The translations under genes were made by a program, and so were the position numbers. The notes under the pieces are model-generated. The model was given only the letters and a program-made list of their open reading frames with translations. It was not told the origin of the DNA and did no database searches. 64,000 bases of DNA from Clytia hemisphaerica (lineage: Eukaryota; Cnidaria; Hydrozoa; Leptothecata; Clytiidae): contig CACVBU010000865.1 in assembly GCA_902728285.1 (NCBI GenBank), positions 2,013,044 to 2,077,043 on the forward strand, read 5' to 3'. This document shows, piece after piece, positions 13,101 through 21,945 of the stretch (its first letter is position 1; each line of letters opens with the position of its first letter).

Positions 13101-14542
13101 TCCCTATCGAGTTTAAATCTAATATTTTACCCCCACTGGCTGAAAAAAATCTACTGGGTCTTTGAGAAAGGGGTGTATTTCCATTCAGGCACTGGAACAG
13201 GATGTAGGAAAAATGGTATCAATCCGTAAAATTATCATAACTTTAGTAGATTAAATTTCGCGTGGATTAGTTTCCACAAAATTTGATTCTTGCAAAAATT
13301 TTACAATTTTGATTTTTGCCAATATATTGTGACGAAGGGAAGTTAGGCGATTGGGGTCACCCTTTAGTTATTGAGGGGACCTCTCAGATCACTTATCTGT
13401 TCCTTCGATCAGGGTATCCCTTATTGGGAATAAGTCTATGGACACGTAGTAAAGGTACGCTAATAGATTTCAATCAACATCAATTCTGTTTCTCCAATTA
13501 AGCAATAAATATCAAATAAGCATAACATAAATAACATCAAATAAATTAATAACTCTAGCATGTGATTTACGATAGTTCTCTTTCAAGTCCTTCTCCTTCA
13601 AGTTCTCCTTTTCAAGTCCTTTTCCTTTGAGCTTTCTTTCGAAGTCCTCTTCCTTCAAGCTCTTCCTTCCAAGTCCTCGATTTCTTTCCTTTTCTCGCTC
13701 ATGTTTGCTCGCCCTGGGGTCTGGGCTCGAGGGCCTGAGCCCCACTCTATTGATTTCTATTCATCTTTCAGTTCATTAATATCGTGCTGGCTCAGTCCTA
13801 GTCTCTATTTGCATTATTCATCAATGATTAGTTTACTAGCTTCACAATATCTTGAAAAATTAAAAACATCAGATAAAAAAGAGACCCATTTTAGGTCTTC
13901 CATTCGCGAAATAAATTTTGCGCCAAATTATTCCACTTATTAAAGTAATTCTGCTACCAAGCAAAGAATTAACTTAAAATAACTTTAACCCTTTCTACAA
14001 TTAAGGTCATAATATTTGAGAAAAAAGTGAAATTCACCGGGAAGTTTTGAAACCACAATCGATTTGTAAGTGCTCTAAAGGGTAGAGTTTTAACTATGAG
14101 TTTTAACGCTAGACTTAAGACTGAGGATCCAAAAGTTCAAAAATAGTCTAATAAGGCTCAGAATGTAGCCTGGAAGTCTGCCAACTCCTCCCCGACTAAA
14201 TTAAAGAGATAGCCCAAAAATCGACTTTCTCGCCGGAAAAATGTTAAAATAACCAGAATTCTCAATATATTTCAACCATGATTGTAGCGTATTGGAGTTC
14301 AAATCACAAACAAACTTGAACAAACGCTTTTCAAAGAAGATAAGATGACCGGAAAAACTGGGAACAGTCAATCGATCACTTTCAACTCCAACAAGAATGA
14401 AATCTCAACTGAACCTATCCGTATTGCAGATCTTCCGGAACGTGAAATCCAAGTGTGGTATATTGAAGATATGGGCAATGGAGATTCGGAATATGACAAT
14501 TCTGGCGAAGTTACCTGCAAAGTCTACGTTTCTGTCTTGTAA
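4156..14542 (+). CDS. Secreted two-module chitin-binding (peritrophin-type) protein, 10 exons
   Basis: Exons: 4156-4192, 5252-5386, 7241-7459, 8360-8502, 9424-9558, 10048-10204, 10866-11000, 11708-11812, 12693-12838, 14288-14542. All junctions are GT-AG and in phase, giving 488 residues plus TAA. Residues 1-15 form a signal peptide (MKLFLVLLLVAAVAA), then a Cys-rich segment (CPHGDCDCKCPCH). Two modules follow. Each starts with a type-2 chitin-binding domain (CBM14) with six Cys, about residues 62-112 and 290-340, then a Gly-Lys linker (AAKGRKPG / AAKGNKPG), then an unrecognised domain of about 130 residues with VRLEHVSG/IRLDFVSG, WGCNN, ITFNS, VWYxED and DDSGE/DNSGE. Known CBM14 proteins bind chitin in cuticles, peritrophic matrix or periderm; a structural extracellular role is inferred. 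The start has an obvious signal peptide directly after it. Confidence 0.88.
4441..4490. mobile_element. AACGTT palindromic element, partial copy
   Basis: Reads ATATAACGTTAGATGAACGC then CAACGTTGTGTGCCAGCTGG. This is the right half of the 96-bp family that is complete at 17,590 and 23,321; it sits in intron 1 of the chitin-binding gene. Confidence 0.7.
4498..4730 (-). repeat. tRNA-derived SINE (minus strand)
   Basis: On the minus strand from 4730 the sequence starts GGGTAGCTCAG...CCGGTAGAGCATTCG (A-box-like) and continues to GGTTTGATTCCCGG (B-box-like), as in a tRNA head, though a CCTCAGC insertion breaks the D-arm. About 150 bp of unrelated body follows. A functional tRNA is unlikely; a SINE in intron 1 is the best reading. 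Confidence 0.6.
5421..5723. repeat. Direct repeat AGGGTTGCAAGGATTGACCA flanking a MITE
   Basis: The block AGGGTTGCAAGGATTGACCA occurs at about 5421 and again at about 5701, on either side of the 5478-5687 inverted-repeat element. It is too long for a normal target-site duplication and may record a local duplication. Confidence 0.55.
5478..5687. mobile_element. MITE with ACTACACAACAATATATTG ends
   Basis: About 210 bp beginning ACTACACAACAATATATTG and ending CAATATATTGTGTAGT, an inverted pair, with more CAATATTG-type motifs inside. Lies in intron 2 of the chitin-binding gene. No open frame of note. Confidence 0.65.
5909..6192. mobile_element. hAT-like MITE copy 1 with 8-bp target duplication
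   Basis: A 284-bp element with ends CACTGACCTTTATATA and its complement, followed inward by CCCTGG. It is flanked by a perfect 8-bp direct repeat GGCCCTAC at 5901-5908 and 6193-6200, as made by hAT-superfamily transposases. A second copy lies at 30,825. Confidence 0.85.
6201..6452. repeat. CCCCACT-rich dispersed repeat, intron copy 1
   Basis: Contains the family hallmarks: ATACCCT, TTTCAGCC, GCACTCC and TTTTATCCCC, ending in CACCGGGG and GTGAG. Further copies at 7.83-8.01, 9.56-9.84, 10.55-10.84 and 12.94-13.18 kb are all within introns of this same gene. Confidence 0.6.
6521..6960. mobile_element. pogo/Tigger-like MITE pair, GAGTTAAGGAAATTTCGAGTT
   Basis: Contains CAGTGGAGTCTCCACT and repeated TTCGAGTTAA motifs. 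The block CGTGAATTTTTGCCACCTGC occurs twice, about 208 bp apart, so two related copies sit in tandem. Resembles the CAGT-ended short elements derived from pogo-type transposons; assignment by resemblance only. Confidence 0.4.
7504..7757 (+). repeat. tRNA-headed SINE in intron 3
   Basis: Head at 7506-7577 has TGGTGCAGTGGTAGAGC (A-box-like) and GCGAGTCCAATCCCC (B-box-like), followed by a 3' body rich in AGAGAAG and GGGAGAAAGAGT, ending near ACTTATTTGCTTGG. The 3' body is matched at 11,815-12,003, in the equivalent intron of the second gene module. Confidence 0.65.
7830..8010. repeat. CCCCACT-rich dispersed repeat, intron copy 2
   Basis: Shares ATTGCACTCCCAAACTATCC, CATACCCACTCGAAATTCAA and TTTTATCTCCATT with the other copies. 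Non-coding. Confidence 0.5.
8170..8345. mobile_element. TCTAGCAAGCTAGACGA MITE, copy 1
   Basis: From TCTAGCAAGCTAGACGAATA to AAACGAATCCAGTCTAG. Matched by the interrupted copy at 44,810-45,760, including AATAAAGCAAAAAGTAATG, ACTAAATCCCGTA and TTACACGCATTATAAACGA. Lies in intron 3 just before exon 4. Confidence 0.7.
8515..8610. repeat. Dispersed 90-bp repeat shared with 17.9 kb
   Basis: AAGGTTTTATTTTTACATAA through TATATTATGCTGATAT is nearly identical to 17,910-18,003. Orientation is the same. Nature unknown; probably a fragment of a transposon. Confidence 0.6.
9560..9840. repeat. CCCCACT-rich dispersed repeat, intron copy 3
   Basis: TGGCCAAAATATTATCCCCA, AATAATCAGAGAAGCAAATC and the CCCCACTCAATTTCCTGG block match the copy near 12.94-13.18 kb. 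Starts directly after the exon 5 donor. Confidence 0.5.
10545..10840. repeat. CCCCACT-rich dispersed repeat, intron copy 4
   Basis: The most complete copy: CATACCCACTCGGACCCC at one end, CACCGGGGGTGTGAG at the other, with repeated AAAATACCCTG and AGCCCCACYG units in between. Ends a few bases before exon 7. Confidence 0.6.
11051..11140. mobile_element. AACGTT palindromic element, intron 7
   Basis: From CAGGCACTTAACGTTGTTTC to CAACGTTGTGTGGCAGCCTG, a near-complete member of the 96-bp family. Confidence 0.7.
11330..11640. mobile_element. ATAAGAACATAAGGCTTC-family element, copy 2
   Basis: Reverse complement of the 1,862-2,070 element over its 3' part (GAAGCCTTATGTTCTTATAT), with additional TTCTTAATATGTTCTTA motifs. 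Located in intron 7. Confidence 0.45.
11815..12003 (+). repeat. SINE body in intron 8, paralogous position to intron 3
   Basis: Matches the 7.58-7.76 kb SINE body in order (AGCAATTAAGAGAAG, GGGAGAAAGAGTAACG, GAGCCTTCGGGTCG) but lacks the tRNA-like head. Both start within tens of bases of the donor following the GxKPG-coding exon end. Confidence 0.6.
12856..12937. mobile_element. AACGTT palindromic element, intron 9
   Basis: CCAGCTAGCACAATACG then AACGTTCATTCAATG and ATATAACGTTAGATGAACGT; right end truncated. Confidence 0.65.
12940..13180. repeat. CCCCACT-rich dispersed repeat, intron copy 5
   Basis: AAATCGTCCCCAGTGG, AATAATCAAATAAACCAACC and TACCCCCACTGGCTG match the other intron copies. 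Directly abuts the AACGTT element. Confidence 0.5.
13181..14280. other. Intron 9 remainder
   Basis: No exon supported. A pyrimidine-rich run of TTCAAGTCCTTCTCC-type repeats lies at about 13,565-13,690. The intron ends with the TGTAG acceptor at 14,287. Confidence 0.4.
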
Positions 14543-14738
14543 ACTCAAAGAGAAATATAAGCTGTTATTATTTTAGTATTTTTTCGGTAGAAATTTTACC
14601 TACAAGAATTTTTATATAATTTTACCTTCGATATCATCTTCGTATCTTTTCTATCAGTATTTCTAACCAATTTTCCAATTGTTATCTGATTCCCCCAAAA
14701 TACATGATCAAACGTTTTGCTATTTGACTCTTTCCTTG

Positions 14739-14744
14739 AATAAA
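14739..14744 (+). promoter_or_regulatory. Polyadenylation signal of the chitin-binding gene
   Basis: AATAAA about 197 bases after the stop codon, within T-rich sequence; the first canonical signal downstream of the last exon. Confidence 0.6.
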
Positions 14745-15749
14745 TAGTTTAAAAAATACTATTTCTTTGGTGATTGGTGATTTTCAGCATTTCCATTTTC
14801 AATTGAGAGGCGTAAGAACTTTTAAGTATTTAAACCAAGTAGTATTTCCTTTCAAATGTGATAATGTTTCTTTTTTAATTGTCTTTTTTCAAACCCCTTT
14901 TCTATACTTCTATATACTTTTTATCTCTTATAAGATATGGTCAAATATATTAGAATTGAATTATTTTTCTGCTCATATTTTGTTTTTCTTACGTAGTAAA
15001 AGTAATAGTGTTTCAAAATACTTATTTTATCTTATCCCTGTCCATCCATGTCCCACACATATACCTTAAATAGAGGGGGATTCAGAGGGCATCCGATTCT
15101 GTCATACCGTCAATTTTTCCTTAAATTTTATCAAACCGTCTAAACGAGCACAGAAAATTCCTTTGTAATAATTTCCGATTTCTGTCAAACATTGCAGAAA
15201 TTTAGAATATCTTTTCAAAATTTCGAAACTCCGACTGATTTTTTGCCAAATTCAATTTTCCTGAACTGTAACAGACTAACTTCCATCTCCAACATAGGGC
15301 CTAATTTCTGAAATTCCGTCCAAATTTTCGTCATATTCCGCCATTCCAGCCGAAAAAAGACATGATTCCGCTCATCCACCAACCGTGAAACTGTCTATAT
15401 TTTCAGTCAAAATCTATAGTAGACAAATATTCAAAGAGGTGTCTTGTCCGCTAGTTTTTCTTGAGAATATTTTGTTTTAAATCCAAAGATTTTTCCAATA
15501 TATAAAGCGAAAAAGATCTATGTCTTATGAAAATCAGTTCACATTAAGTTTGTCCGGTCATTGAGAGCTAAGGGTTTTTCTATCTAAATTTCCAGTTGCA
15601 AGAAAGTCCAGCTGCTCATTGATTCTAAAAGCTAGAAATGATTGATGACTCTACATAAATAATTTAACAAATGCCCGCTTAGATATTTGAGTTTGGTATA
15701 TGAACTTATATCTTTCCACACTCGGAAAATCTTTTTGATTTATTCTTAA
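14745..15749. other. No gene seen, 14.75-15.75 kb
   Basis: AT-rich intergenic sequence. One 100-codon frame (14,767-15,069) has no domain, no splice context and biased composition. Confidence 0.4.
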
Positions 15750-16051
15750 GGAGTACTTCTCCTTGCCGACTGACGGGGGGTGTTTCACTGAGGTTCAAAA
15801 AATGGACCCTATGGGATTCGTTTTCTGTATAGATTTTTCCAAAATTTGCCAAAAGAAATGACCTTGAGTAGGACTGAAATTCCAAAATGTTTTCATAATT
15901 TTCCACTTATTTCCAAAATATTTATATTTTTCCCAATTTTTTCTATTTTGGCGATTTTTCAACCCTACCTGGGAGTAATGGGAATGAAAAAAGGTACCCT
16001 GACCGGTGGGACACATCCCCGTACTCCTTTTTGTCCGAAGTAACAACCCCG
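15750..16051. mobile_element. Diverged copy of the 19.66-kb GGTACC element
   Basis: Shares AAAAAATGGACCCTA, CCTACCTGGGAGT, GGTACCCTGACC and ATCCCCGTA with the 19,665-19,974 element but has lost the long G and C runs. Flanked by ATTCTTAA/ATTCTTAG, a likely 8-bp target duplication with one mismatch. Confidence 0.55.
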
Positions 16052-16605
16052 ATTCTTAGGTATGGGACAAAATAAAGTAAAGTAAAAATCTAATTGAATT
16101 GATTCTCTTGAGCATTTTTCTGAAGACATATTTTTTCAACATACAACTGTTTATTGTGGTCTTCACCGACATTCTATGAACACCAACTTGATCCTTTTTC
16201 GACCATTTAGCTTCATCATCAGTATACTGAGAGTTACTGCAATGAAATAATTTCAGATGGCTATTTCAGCATTTCTTTAATGTTTTGATCCCAGCAGCAA
16301 AGACTGTTTCTATTATCACGAAGGTAAGGTCGTCCAACGCCGATTTCTTAACTCCATTCAAAGTAGTTTCATCTTTTGATAATCAATAATTTCTTGGTAT
16401 TCATATTATCTCCAAAACAAGAAGCCGGAGCGGCGTGAAGGTCCAGCTGACGTGGCAATAACCGAATGTCGTTCGTACCGGGTTCCTTAAGTGACGCAAA
16501 AAAATTTCCTTCCCATCCTCCACTCTGAGCTTCTATTCTTTGACACTTTCTTTGTATTGCTAATTATTGAAATTTTTTGATGCATTTCCCGAAATTTCGA
16601 AACTT

Positions 16606-16686
16606 TTACCGCTGATGGGATAAGAACCCACTCATATACAAAGCACCTATGATTAGAACGCCAGCGCCTTAACCACTCGGCCATCG
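16606..16686 (-). repeat. tRNA-like sequence (type II, Ser/Leu-like), probably pseudogene or SINE head
   Basis: Minus strand: GTCGATGGCCGAGTGGTTAA resembles the D-arm of a class II tRNA, and GTGGGTTCTTATCCCAT forms a T-arm with a five-pair stem. The anticodon stem does not pair well and the acceptor ends do not match fully, so I do not call a working tRNA. Confidence 0.45.
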
Positions 16687-17589
16687 ACTCACAGCTGTAT
16701 TAAGGAGTTCAAAGCTCCTTATTAACATGGTATTTACTCCAAACTCTACCCGGGAGCTAAAATCCTAACCAGGGGTTAACTCCCATCCCCAACTCTAGCC
16801 CTAACCCTAACTGACCCTACCTGAAACAACCCTTTAATCTAACCGAGAAATTTGACTCTACTACCAATTCAATCCAAAACATAGGTCAAACATCGCGCGG
16901 GTCGGTGGGGCAAAAATTCTAGATCGGCGGCTGGTTTAGCCTGGATTTGTTAATTTATTGCGCGCACAGGCCCCGACAAAGACAAAATCTTTTCGATCAG
17001 TTGCTTTTTAAAGGTCCATTCTGCTGCGCGCTGGACCAAATATGTTAGCTAGTTTTGCTTGGAGTCTCCAATAACACGTGACTTCATTGAGACGTTCAAA
17101 TAATGTTTTGCAAACGTCCAGATCATAGTCCTCATGAAAAACTCTGGTCTGAAAGTTCATTGTTTTTAACTTTATGTTAGCTTTTTCTTTGTTGATATCA
17201 AAAGGTGAAAGTCGATTTACTAGTTTTTGATCACGTTACCAAGTACTCCTCTTTGGATTGGTTTAAGTTATAATCACATGATCAAAAAGTGAGTAAAACA
17301 AACGAATTTATCAACGTTAGTTTCGAGTAAGAGACAATTGCAAGAAACAAAAGGCTTCCAGACCGGGACTTTTTATACGGACTATGTTCAAATGAACGAA
17401 AACCAACAATCGATCTGAATCCACGACTCAATTAATCAAAACATTGCTTCATTTACACAAACCCGAACCCAGCCCCTTAGTTTGCTTTTGTATGATTCTG
17501 ATAGCGCTCAGGTCCATCAGTAACATTAAAAAAGTGATGTAAGTGTGGCTCTGGATCCTCGGCTCACGTAATCAAGACATGCTTCAAAA

Positions 17590-17685
17590 CCAGCTGGCAC
17601 ACAACGATTTTTAAACGTTTATTTAACGTTCAAAACGTTCATATTACGTTAAATGAACGTTGAAACAACGTTGTGTGCCAGCTGG
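17590..17685. mobile_element. AACGTT palindromic element, complete copy
   Basis: 96 bp with ends CCAGCTGGCACACAACG and CGTTGTGTGCCAGCTGG, perfect inverted ends; internally a chain of AACGTT-like palindromes. Non-coding. Confidence 0.8.
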
Positions 17686-17708
17686 GATGCACTTTGTATT
17701 CTAATCAC

Positions 17709-17881
17709 TCAATCATATTCTTCGACTCCTTTAAGCTCCATCACAAAATCTGTTTGTACTGGCTCTTTTTTCTCATCATCAGCCTCGTTTTCGATTTCAT
17801 GAGCGGAAGAAAGGCTCTTATCTGTTATTGAAGAAGAGGTTGAAGGGGTTTCATCCAATACCAATTGATCGTCTGGAAGGA
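17709..17881 (-). CDS. Terminal exon of an unidentified minus-strand gene
   Basis: Minus-strand acceptor TTCCTTTTTTCTACTCAATAG at 17,882 is strong. The following 173 bases are phase 1 and end in TGA at 17,709-17,711, giving 56 residues that include LPDDQLVLDETPSTSSS and NEADDEKKEPVQTDF and end KGVEEYD. Acidic and Ser-rich, like a disordered cytoplasmic tail. No upstream exon was recognised between 18 and 24 kb, so the gene is unidentified. Confidence 0.4.
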
Positions 17882-17909
17882 CTATTGAGTAGAAAAAAGG
17901 AATATATGA

Positions 17910-18003
17910 AAGGTTTTATTTTTACATAAGTGTTCCCGTTTCATATCAGACACATATTTCAGATCGGGACAGTGTCTGCCTATTGTTATATTATGCTGAT
18001 ATA
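17910..18003. repeat. Dispersed 90-bp repeat, copy 2
   Basis: Second copy of the 8,515-8,610 repeat. It begins about 30 bases upstream (in minus-strand sense) of the orphan exon's acceptor. Confidence 0.6.
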
Positions 18004-19656
18004 AGCGAGGTTAAGCAAGAAGCTATCTATTACGTACGGAATCTATTACGTAAGTTTTTCGCGGGCTAGCGCCCAAATCTCAAGGCTAACTCTGTCCCGT
18101 GAAATTTGACCTGTACGTCGTAGTTTGGGGAGTGGATCTATTGCGTGAAATTCTCCAATCTCACGTAATAGATATTGATTAGGATATAAGCATGATCCAG
18201 GGGAAATTTACTTTACGGAGATTGGGCTGAATCGTTTAGGATGAATCGTTTAGGATCAAAAATCACCCGAAAAAAATGTAAACAAAAAAAAACTTTGGTA
18301 ATTTCTTTTTGACATCTGAAAAGTTTGAGCTGATCTGTGGAAACTATCATCATTTTTGAAGTCTCCAGCCTGCCCCAAAGTTTTCGGACAAACACACATA
18401 CAGACATACAGACACACATTGTCAGATTCTAGCTCAACTGAAGTTGAGAATAGGCTTTGGTTTCGTTCATCTGAGAGCCATCGGATCGGCCTTCCACACC
18501 TATGAAACGAAGGAAGAAAAAAAACTAATCGACTGGCCTCCTCAGAAAGGCTCAAAAACGAACTGAAAATCATCCCTCAGAGACGGGGGCTCTGTGCACC
18601 AGAGGTTGTGGGAAACCCATTTGGGCAATGAATTTGTTCAATTAATCCATCTTCTCGCCTTCTTCTTTCCCGCACTTTGCGATTTGTTTGGTTGATTGAA
18701 CAAATTGCCGGCACCGAGAGGTGGTCTACCGTTAGCAAAGATGGCGCATAATTTTGCTTCAACCCCTGTTGCTTGAGAAATACAGAGAAGCTCTATCTAG
18801 TGTATTATATAAGATATCTGTGATCGCTACCAGTTATTGATGAAGTCGAACACACATTCTCTCGAATTGTTCTCTTGGTTTAAGTAACACACCGCTTCAC
18901 TTGGCGTCATAATCAAGCCCAGACAGACGGAGATTGCAGATGCAATGAAAGCAAAGGTCCTTGATATCAACAATGGTTCAAAACCAAAGATCAAAGATTT
19001 GAATCAGCCTGTTAGTTTTTACAAAGAAGGGAAACCTTAAAAACACCAAAAGAGTAGCTGAAAGATGATCCGGATTGGAGAGGACATAAACAACCAAAAG
19101 ATCAGACCTTATCATCCACTGTACAGAACGAAAACTGCTGAAATGCTTTGAACTTACGACGGCGTGTTGGGAGACGGAAATGGAAGCGGGTCGAAATTTT
19201 AGTCATTGGATTTGTCGTTAACTATTCAGACAAAGACTTTTATTACTTTTTTCTAAAGAAATCGTCAACACAATAGTGTTTTGAAAAACCAATTATATGA
19301 GCATCTTATAAAAACTTCAACCCTAAGATTACGAAAGGAAGAATATTACGCTTCCCTGCTTGAAAACGGCAAAGAACCAAGGTTGAACTGTAACAAGCAT
19401 GCCCTTCGGAGTCGGAGTCAGAGGGCTTGTTGGTAAAAGAACACACAGTCTGTTGAAGCAATTTGGTTTTCTGTCGTTTGGAATTAAGCAAATTGGTCAA
19501 GAGCATTAAAATATGTTGGGAATGCAAGCCGGAGTCAGTCAGACGTCAAAATCAGAATATTTTGGGAGATTCTGTGGGGTTGTGGGGTCCATCCAATGGA
19601 TAGATAATCGTCACTTGGACTTGGATACCCTCTGCTTTGCTCAAGCGGCTTTACGT
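18004..19656. other. No gene recognised, 18.0-19.66 kb
   Basis: Contains a TCTGTATGTCTGTATGTGTG-type minus-strand run near 18,390-18,420 and a CAAAGATGGCGCATAATTTT block near 18,736-18,757 that recurs at 25.76 kb. A plus-strand frame of about 50 codons ending at 19,040 has no domain. No supported exon. Confidence 0.4.
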
Positions 19657-19664
19657 ATTAAAAC

Positions 19665-19974
19665 CCCGGGGGGGGGGGGGGGTACTAGGGCAAGATGGAT
19701 TACGGGGATGCTCCGCTGGTCAGGGTACCTTTTTAACCTCCACGAGTCCCAGGTAGGATTGCAAAAACACCAAAACAGAAAAATGAGTCCCTCGTAGGGT
19801 GCCTTTTTTTTGGAAAATTTGGTGAAAAAGTAGACAATTTGAGAAAATTTTGAAATTTCAGTCCCATTCAGGGTCACTTTTTTCGCAAATTTCGAGTCCC
19901 ACGTAGGGTCCATTTTTCGAACCTCAGCGGAGCACCCCCGTCGGTCGACAAGGGTAGTACCCCCCCCCCCCGGG
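19665..19974. mobile_element. CCCGGGG...CCCCGGG element with 8-bp target duplication
   Basis: A 310-bp element whose ends are CCC followed by a run of about 15 G then TACTA, and TAGTACC plus a long C run and GGG. Flanks are ATTAAAAC (19,657-19,664) and ATTAAAAA (19,975-19,982), an 8-bp target duplication with one mismatch. The minus-strand open frame inside is not a protein-coding gene. Confidence 0.7.
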
Positions 19975-20929
19975 ATTAAAAACTATTTTTAGAATTGAAC
20001 GAGCCGATTTTAGGGACAAGCGGTTCAGATTTCTTTGATGAGATTCTTATCACATAGAGACCGATTGTTTGATGTTCTTTCGGGAGAGCACAACTCCATA
20101 ACATTTCTCATATGTCGAAAAAATAAACAGTTGTTTTCCCTCCCTATTTTCTTTGATTAAGTTAACGAAAGAAAGCAATCAAGTGTGCCCTAGCCGTGCT
20201 TTTCTTCTTCTTCATTTTTCAAATTTTCTAATTATCGAAAATGTAGAATGAAGGATTTTCCATAGAAATATCTTTATGCTTCATCAACCTTTCCTCGTTA
20301 ATCAAATTAATTCCCAAGAATTCAATAGTTCAGAATATATGTCCAATAGTGTAATTTCTGTCTCTTATGCAGGTACTATATGTCTGTTCTCTGATACAGT
20401 TCTGTTTGAGTTGCCCTTTTTCAATCTGTTTTCACATATGTTTCGCTGATTCTGAAGAGTTGGTGGTTCTTTAAATTCCACTTCCAGTCTGAGAATCTCA
20501 AGCAAAGACCTTCAAGAACGTTGAAGAGAAAAAATCATCTCAGGGTAAAAATATTCGAATTCTATCGTTTACTTTCAAGAGTAAATATCTTACACTTTAT
20601 ACTGAGATCTTGATATTTAAAAAAGAATATCACTAAAATGATAAAATAAGAATTCCTAAACTTATTCATGAACTTTGAACCCCTCTTGAATCCTCAGAGA
20701 CTGTACGTTTTCTTTCAAAAATAGTCTCTCCTCTATGGGCCTCCATCAGTTTGCGTGAAGGCATGATCGGGAATTTTTACTAGCGTGGTGACGCAATTTC
20801 AAAACTATTTTTGCGTGGTGGAGTAATTAAGGGCTTCTGCATGATGTGATAAAGCAAAAATTTGGGGCGTAATGTGTAATGAACAACATATCATAAATGA
20901 ACAACAAAAGAAATGGTGTGATGAGCTAA
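19975..20929. other. No gene seen, 19.98-20.93 kb
   Basis: AT-rich, no exon or structured repeat recognised. Confidence 0.4.
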
Positions 20930-21109
20930 TAGACCTTATTGGGGTTTTTGATTTTTCTAAAAAAGCGATGCATTGTGGGATTGTTTCAGGGTATTACATA
21001 CAATAGAATTCCCTCGAGGAATTCCTAAGAGATTTCTATTGTAATACTCCCAAAAAAATCCCACAATGCATCGCTTTTTTAGAAAAATAAAAAACTCTGA
21101 TAAGGTCTA
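20930..21109. mobile_element. 180-bp foldback MITE, TAGACCTTAT ends
   Basis: Two arms of over 50 bp pair: TAGACCTTATTGGGGTTTTT...GCGATGCATTGTGGGATT on the left and its complement ending GATAAGGTCTA on the right. Nearly the whole element can fold into one hairpin. Confidence 0.8.
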
Positions 21110-21213
21110 TTTTGGTAATTTTGGTGATCGTGATAAGAGCAAGAAATATTGCATGATGACGATGACGTAACGCGAGCGGTAACGTTGGAGCCTTCTCTCG
21201 GAACATGTTAGAG

Positions 21214-21354
21214 TACCTTATCGGGCCTTTTTTTCGTCGCTGGCGTAATAAGAGCCGGCGTAATAGGTCTAAATTAAATTACGGCCGGGCTAAAAATGAA
21301 AAAACATTGCACTTTGGCGTAATTGGGGCCGGCGTAAAAAGGGCCGATAAGGTA
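21214..21354. mobile_element. MITE with TACCTTATCGGGCC ends
   Basis: 141 bp beginning TACCTTATCGGGCCTTTTT and ending AAAAAGGGCCGATAAGGTA. A solitary right end (AAAAAGGGCCGATAAGGTA) also occurs at about 10,003-10,021, in intron 5 of the chitin-binding gene. Confidence 0.75.
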
Positions 21355-21453
21355 TGTAGAGAAGGGTATAGAGGCAAGTTTTCTTTATCACTGAATAATA
21401 TTCATAGTATGCCGTTCGTGATAGGGAGTTATAAAACAATATCTACATAATAG

Positions 21454-21600
21454 ACGATATCGGCTTTCTGAATTCTTCCCGAATGATTACCCATGATGCA
21501 GTGCGCAAAAAATTCACGGAAAGTCAATATCGTCCGTGAATTTTTTTGCGCCTTGCATCATGGGTAATCATTCGTGGAGAATTCGGAAAGCCGATATCGT
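21454..21600. mobile_element. Foldback MITE with ACGATATCGGCTTT ends
   Basis: 147 bp; left arm ACGATATCGGCTTTCTGAAT...ATTACCCATGATGCA pairs with right arm TGCATCATGGGTAAT...GCCGATATCGT. Inner parts also pair (AATTCACGGA / TCCGTGAATT). It abuts the next repeat directly. Confidence 0.8.
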
Positions 21601-21945
21601 ACCCTGAGTATCAGAGGTTAAGTTTTCAAAGAAAATAGTAACCTCTGAAGACAAATAATAGAAATTTTATCGCGCATGTGTCAATCTAATCACTGTAGAA
21701 AAAATCAAAGATGAAGAGCAAATATTACCATATTAATGTCTAGCAGACTGTATCAGTATGCAGTTTACTATTTACGAATTCCCCAGAAAACTCCAAGTTT
21801 AGTTGAAATGATTTTATTTCGAAAGAAATCTTTTACATGATCCCCAAATGTATAACAGTAATTACTAAACTTTTAATTATGGAAATGTCACTTTAATTGA
21901 ATCGAAATAATAGACAGACTTTATGTTATGATTCTCTATCACTGA
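21600..21945 (+). mobile_element. TACCCTGAG...GGTA element, copy A (3' truncated)
   Basis: Starts TACCCTGAGTATCAGAGG and runs to TATCACTGA, where copy B begins. Lacks the right third of the full-length form. Confidence 0.75.

Larger units (their letters stand above)
10866..14542 (+). other. Module 2 of the chitin-binding gene (exons 7-10)
   Basis: Here the CBM14 domain is split by an intron after CPAG (exons 7 and 8), while the counterpart of exons 5 and 6 is one fused exon (exon 10). Relative to module 1 the duplicate therefore has one extra and one missing intron. The protein ends KVYVSVL followed by TAA at 14540. Confidence 0.78.

Noticed and set aside
15846..16043. 65-codon frame MPKEMTLSRTEI
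   Set aside because: Lies wholly within a diverged GGTACC-family transposon and has no homologous features beyond that.
16487..16684. Functional tRNA gene on the minus strand
   Set aside because: D- and T-arms are recognisable but the anticodon stem and acceptor pairing are poor.
18213..18573. Minus-strand frames with CVCMSVCVF-type Cys runs
   Set aside because: They come from a TCTGTATG microsatellite-like stretch; no consistent splice structure.
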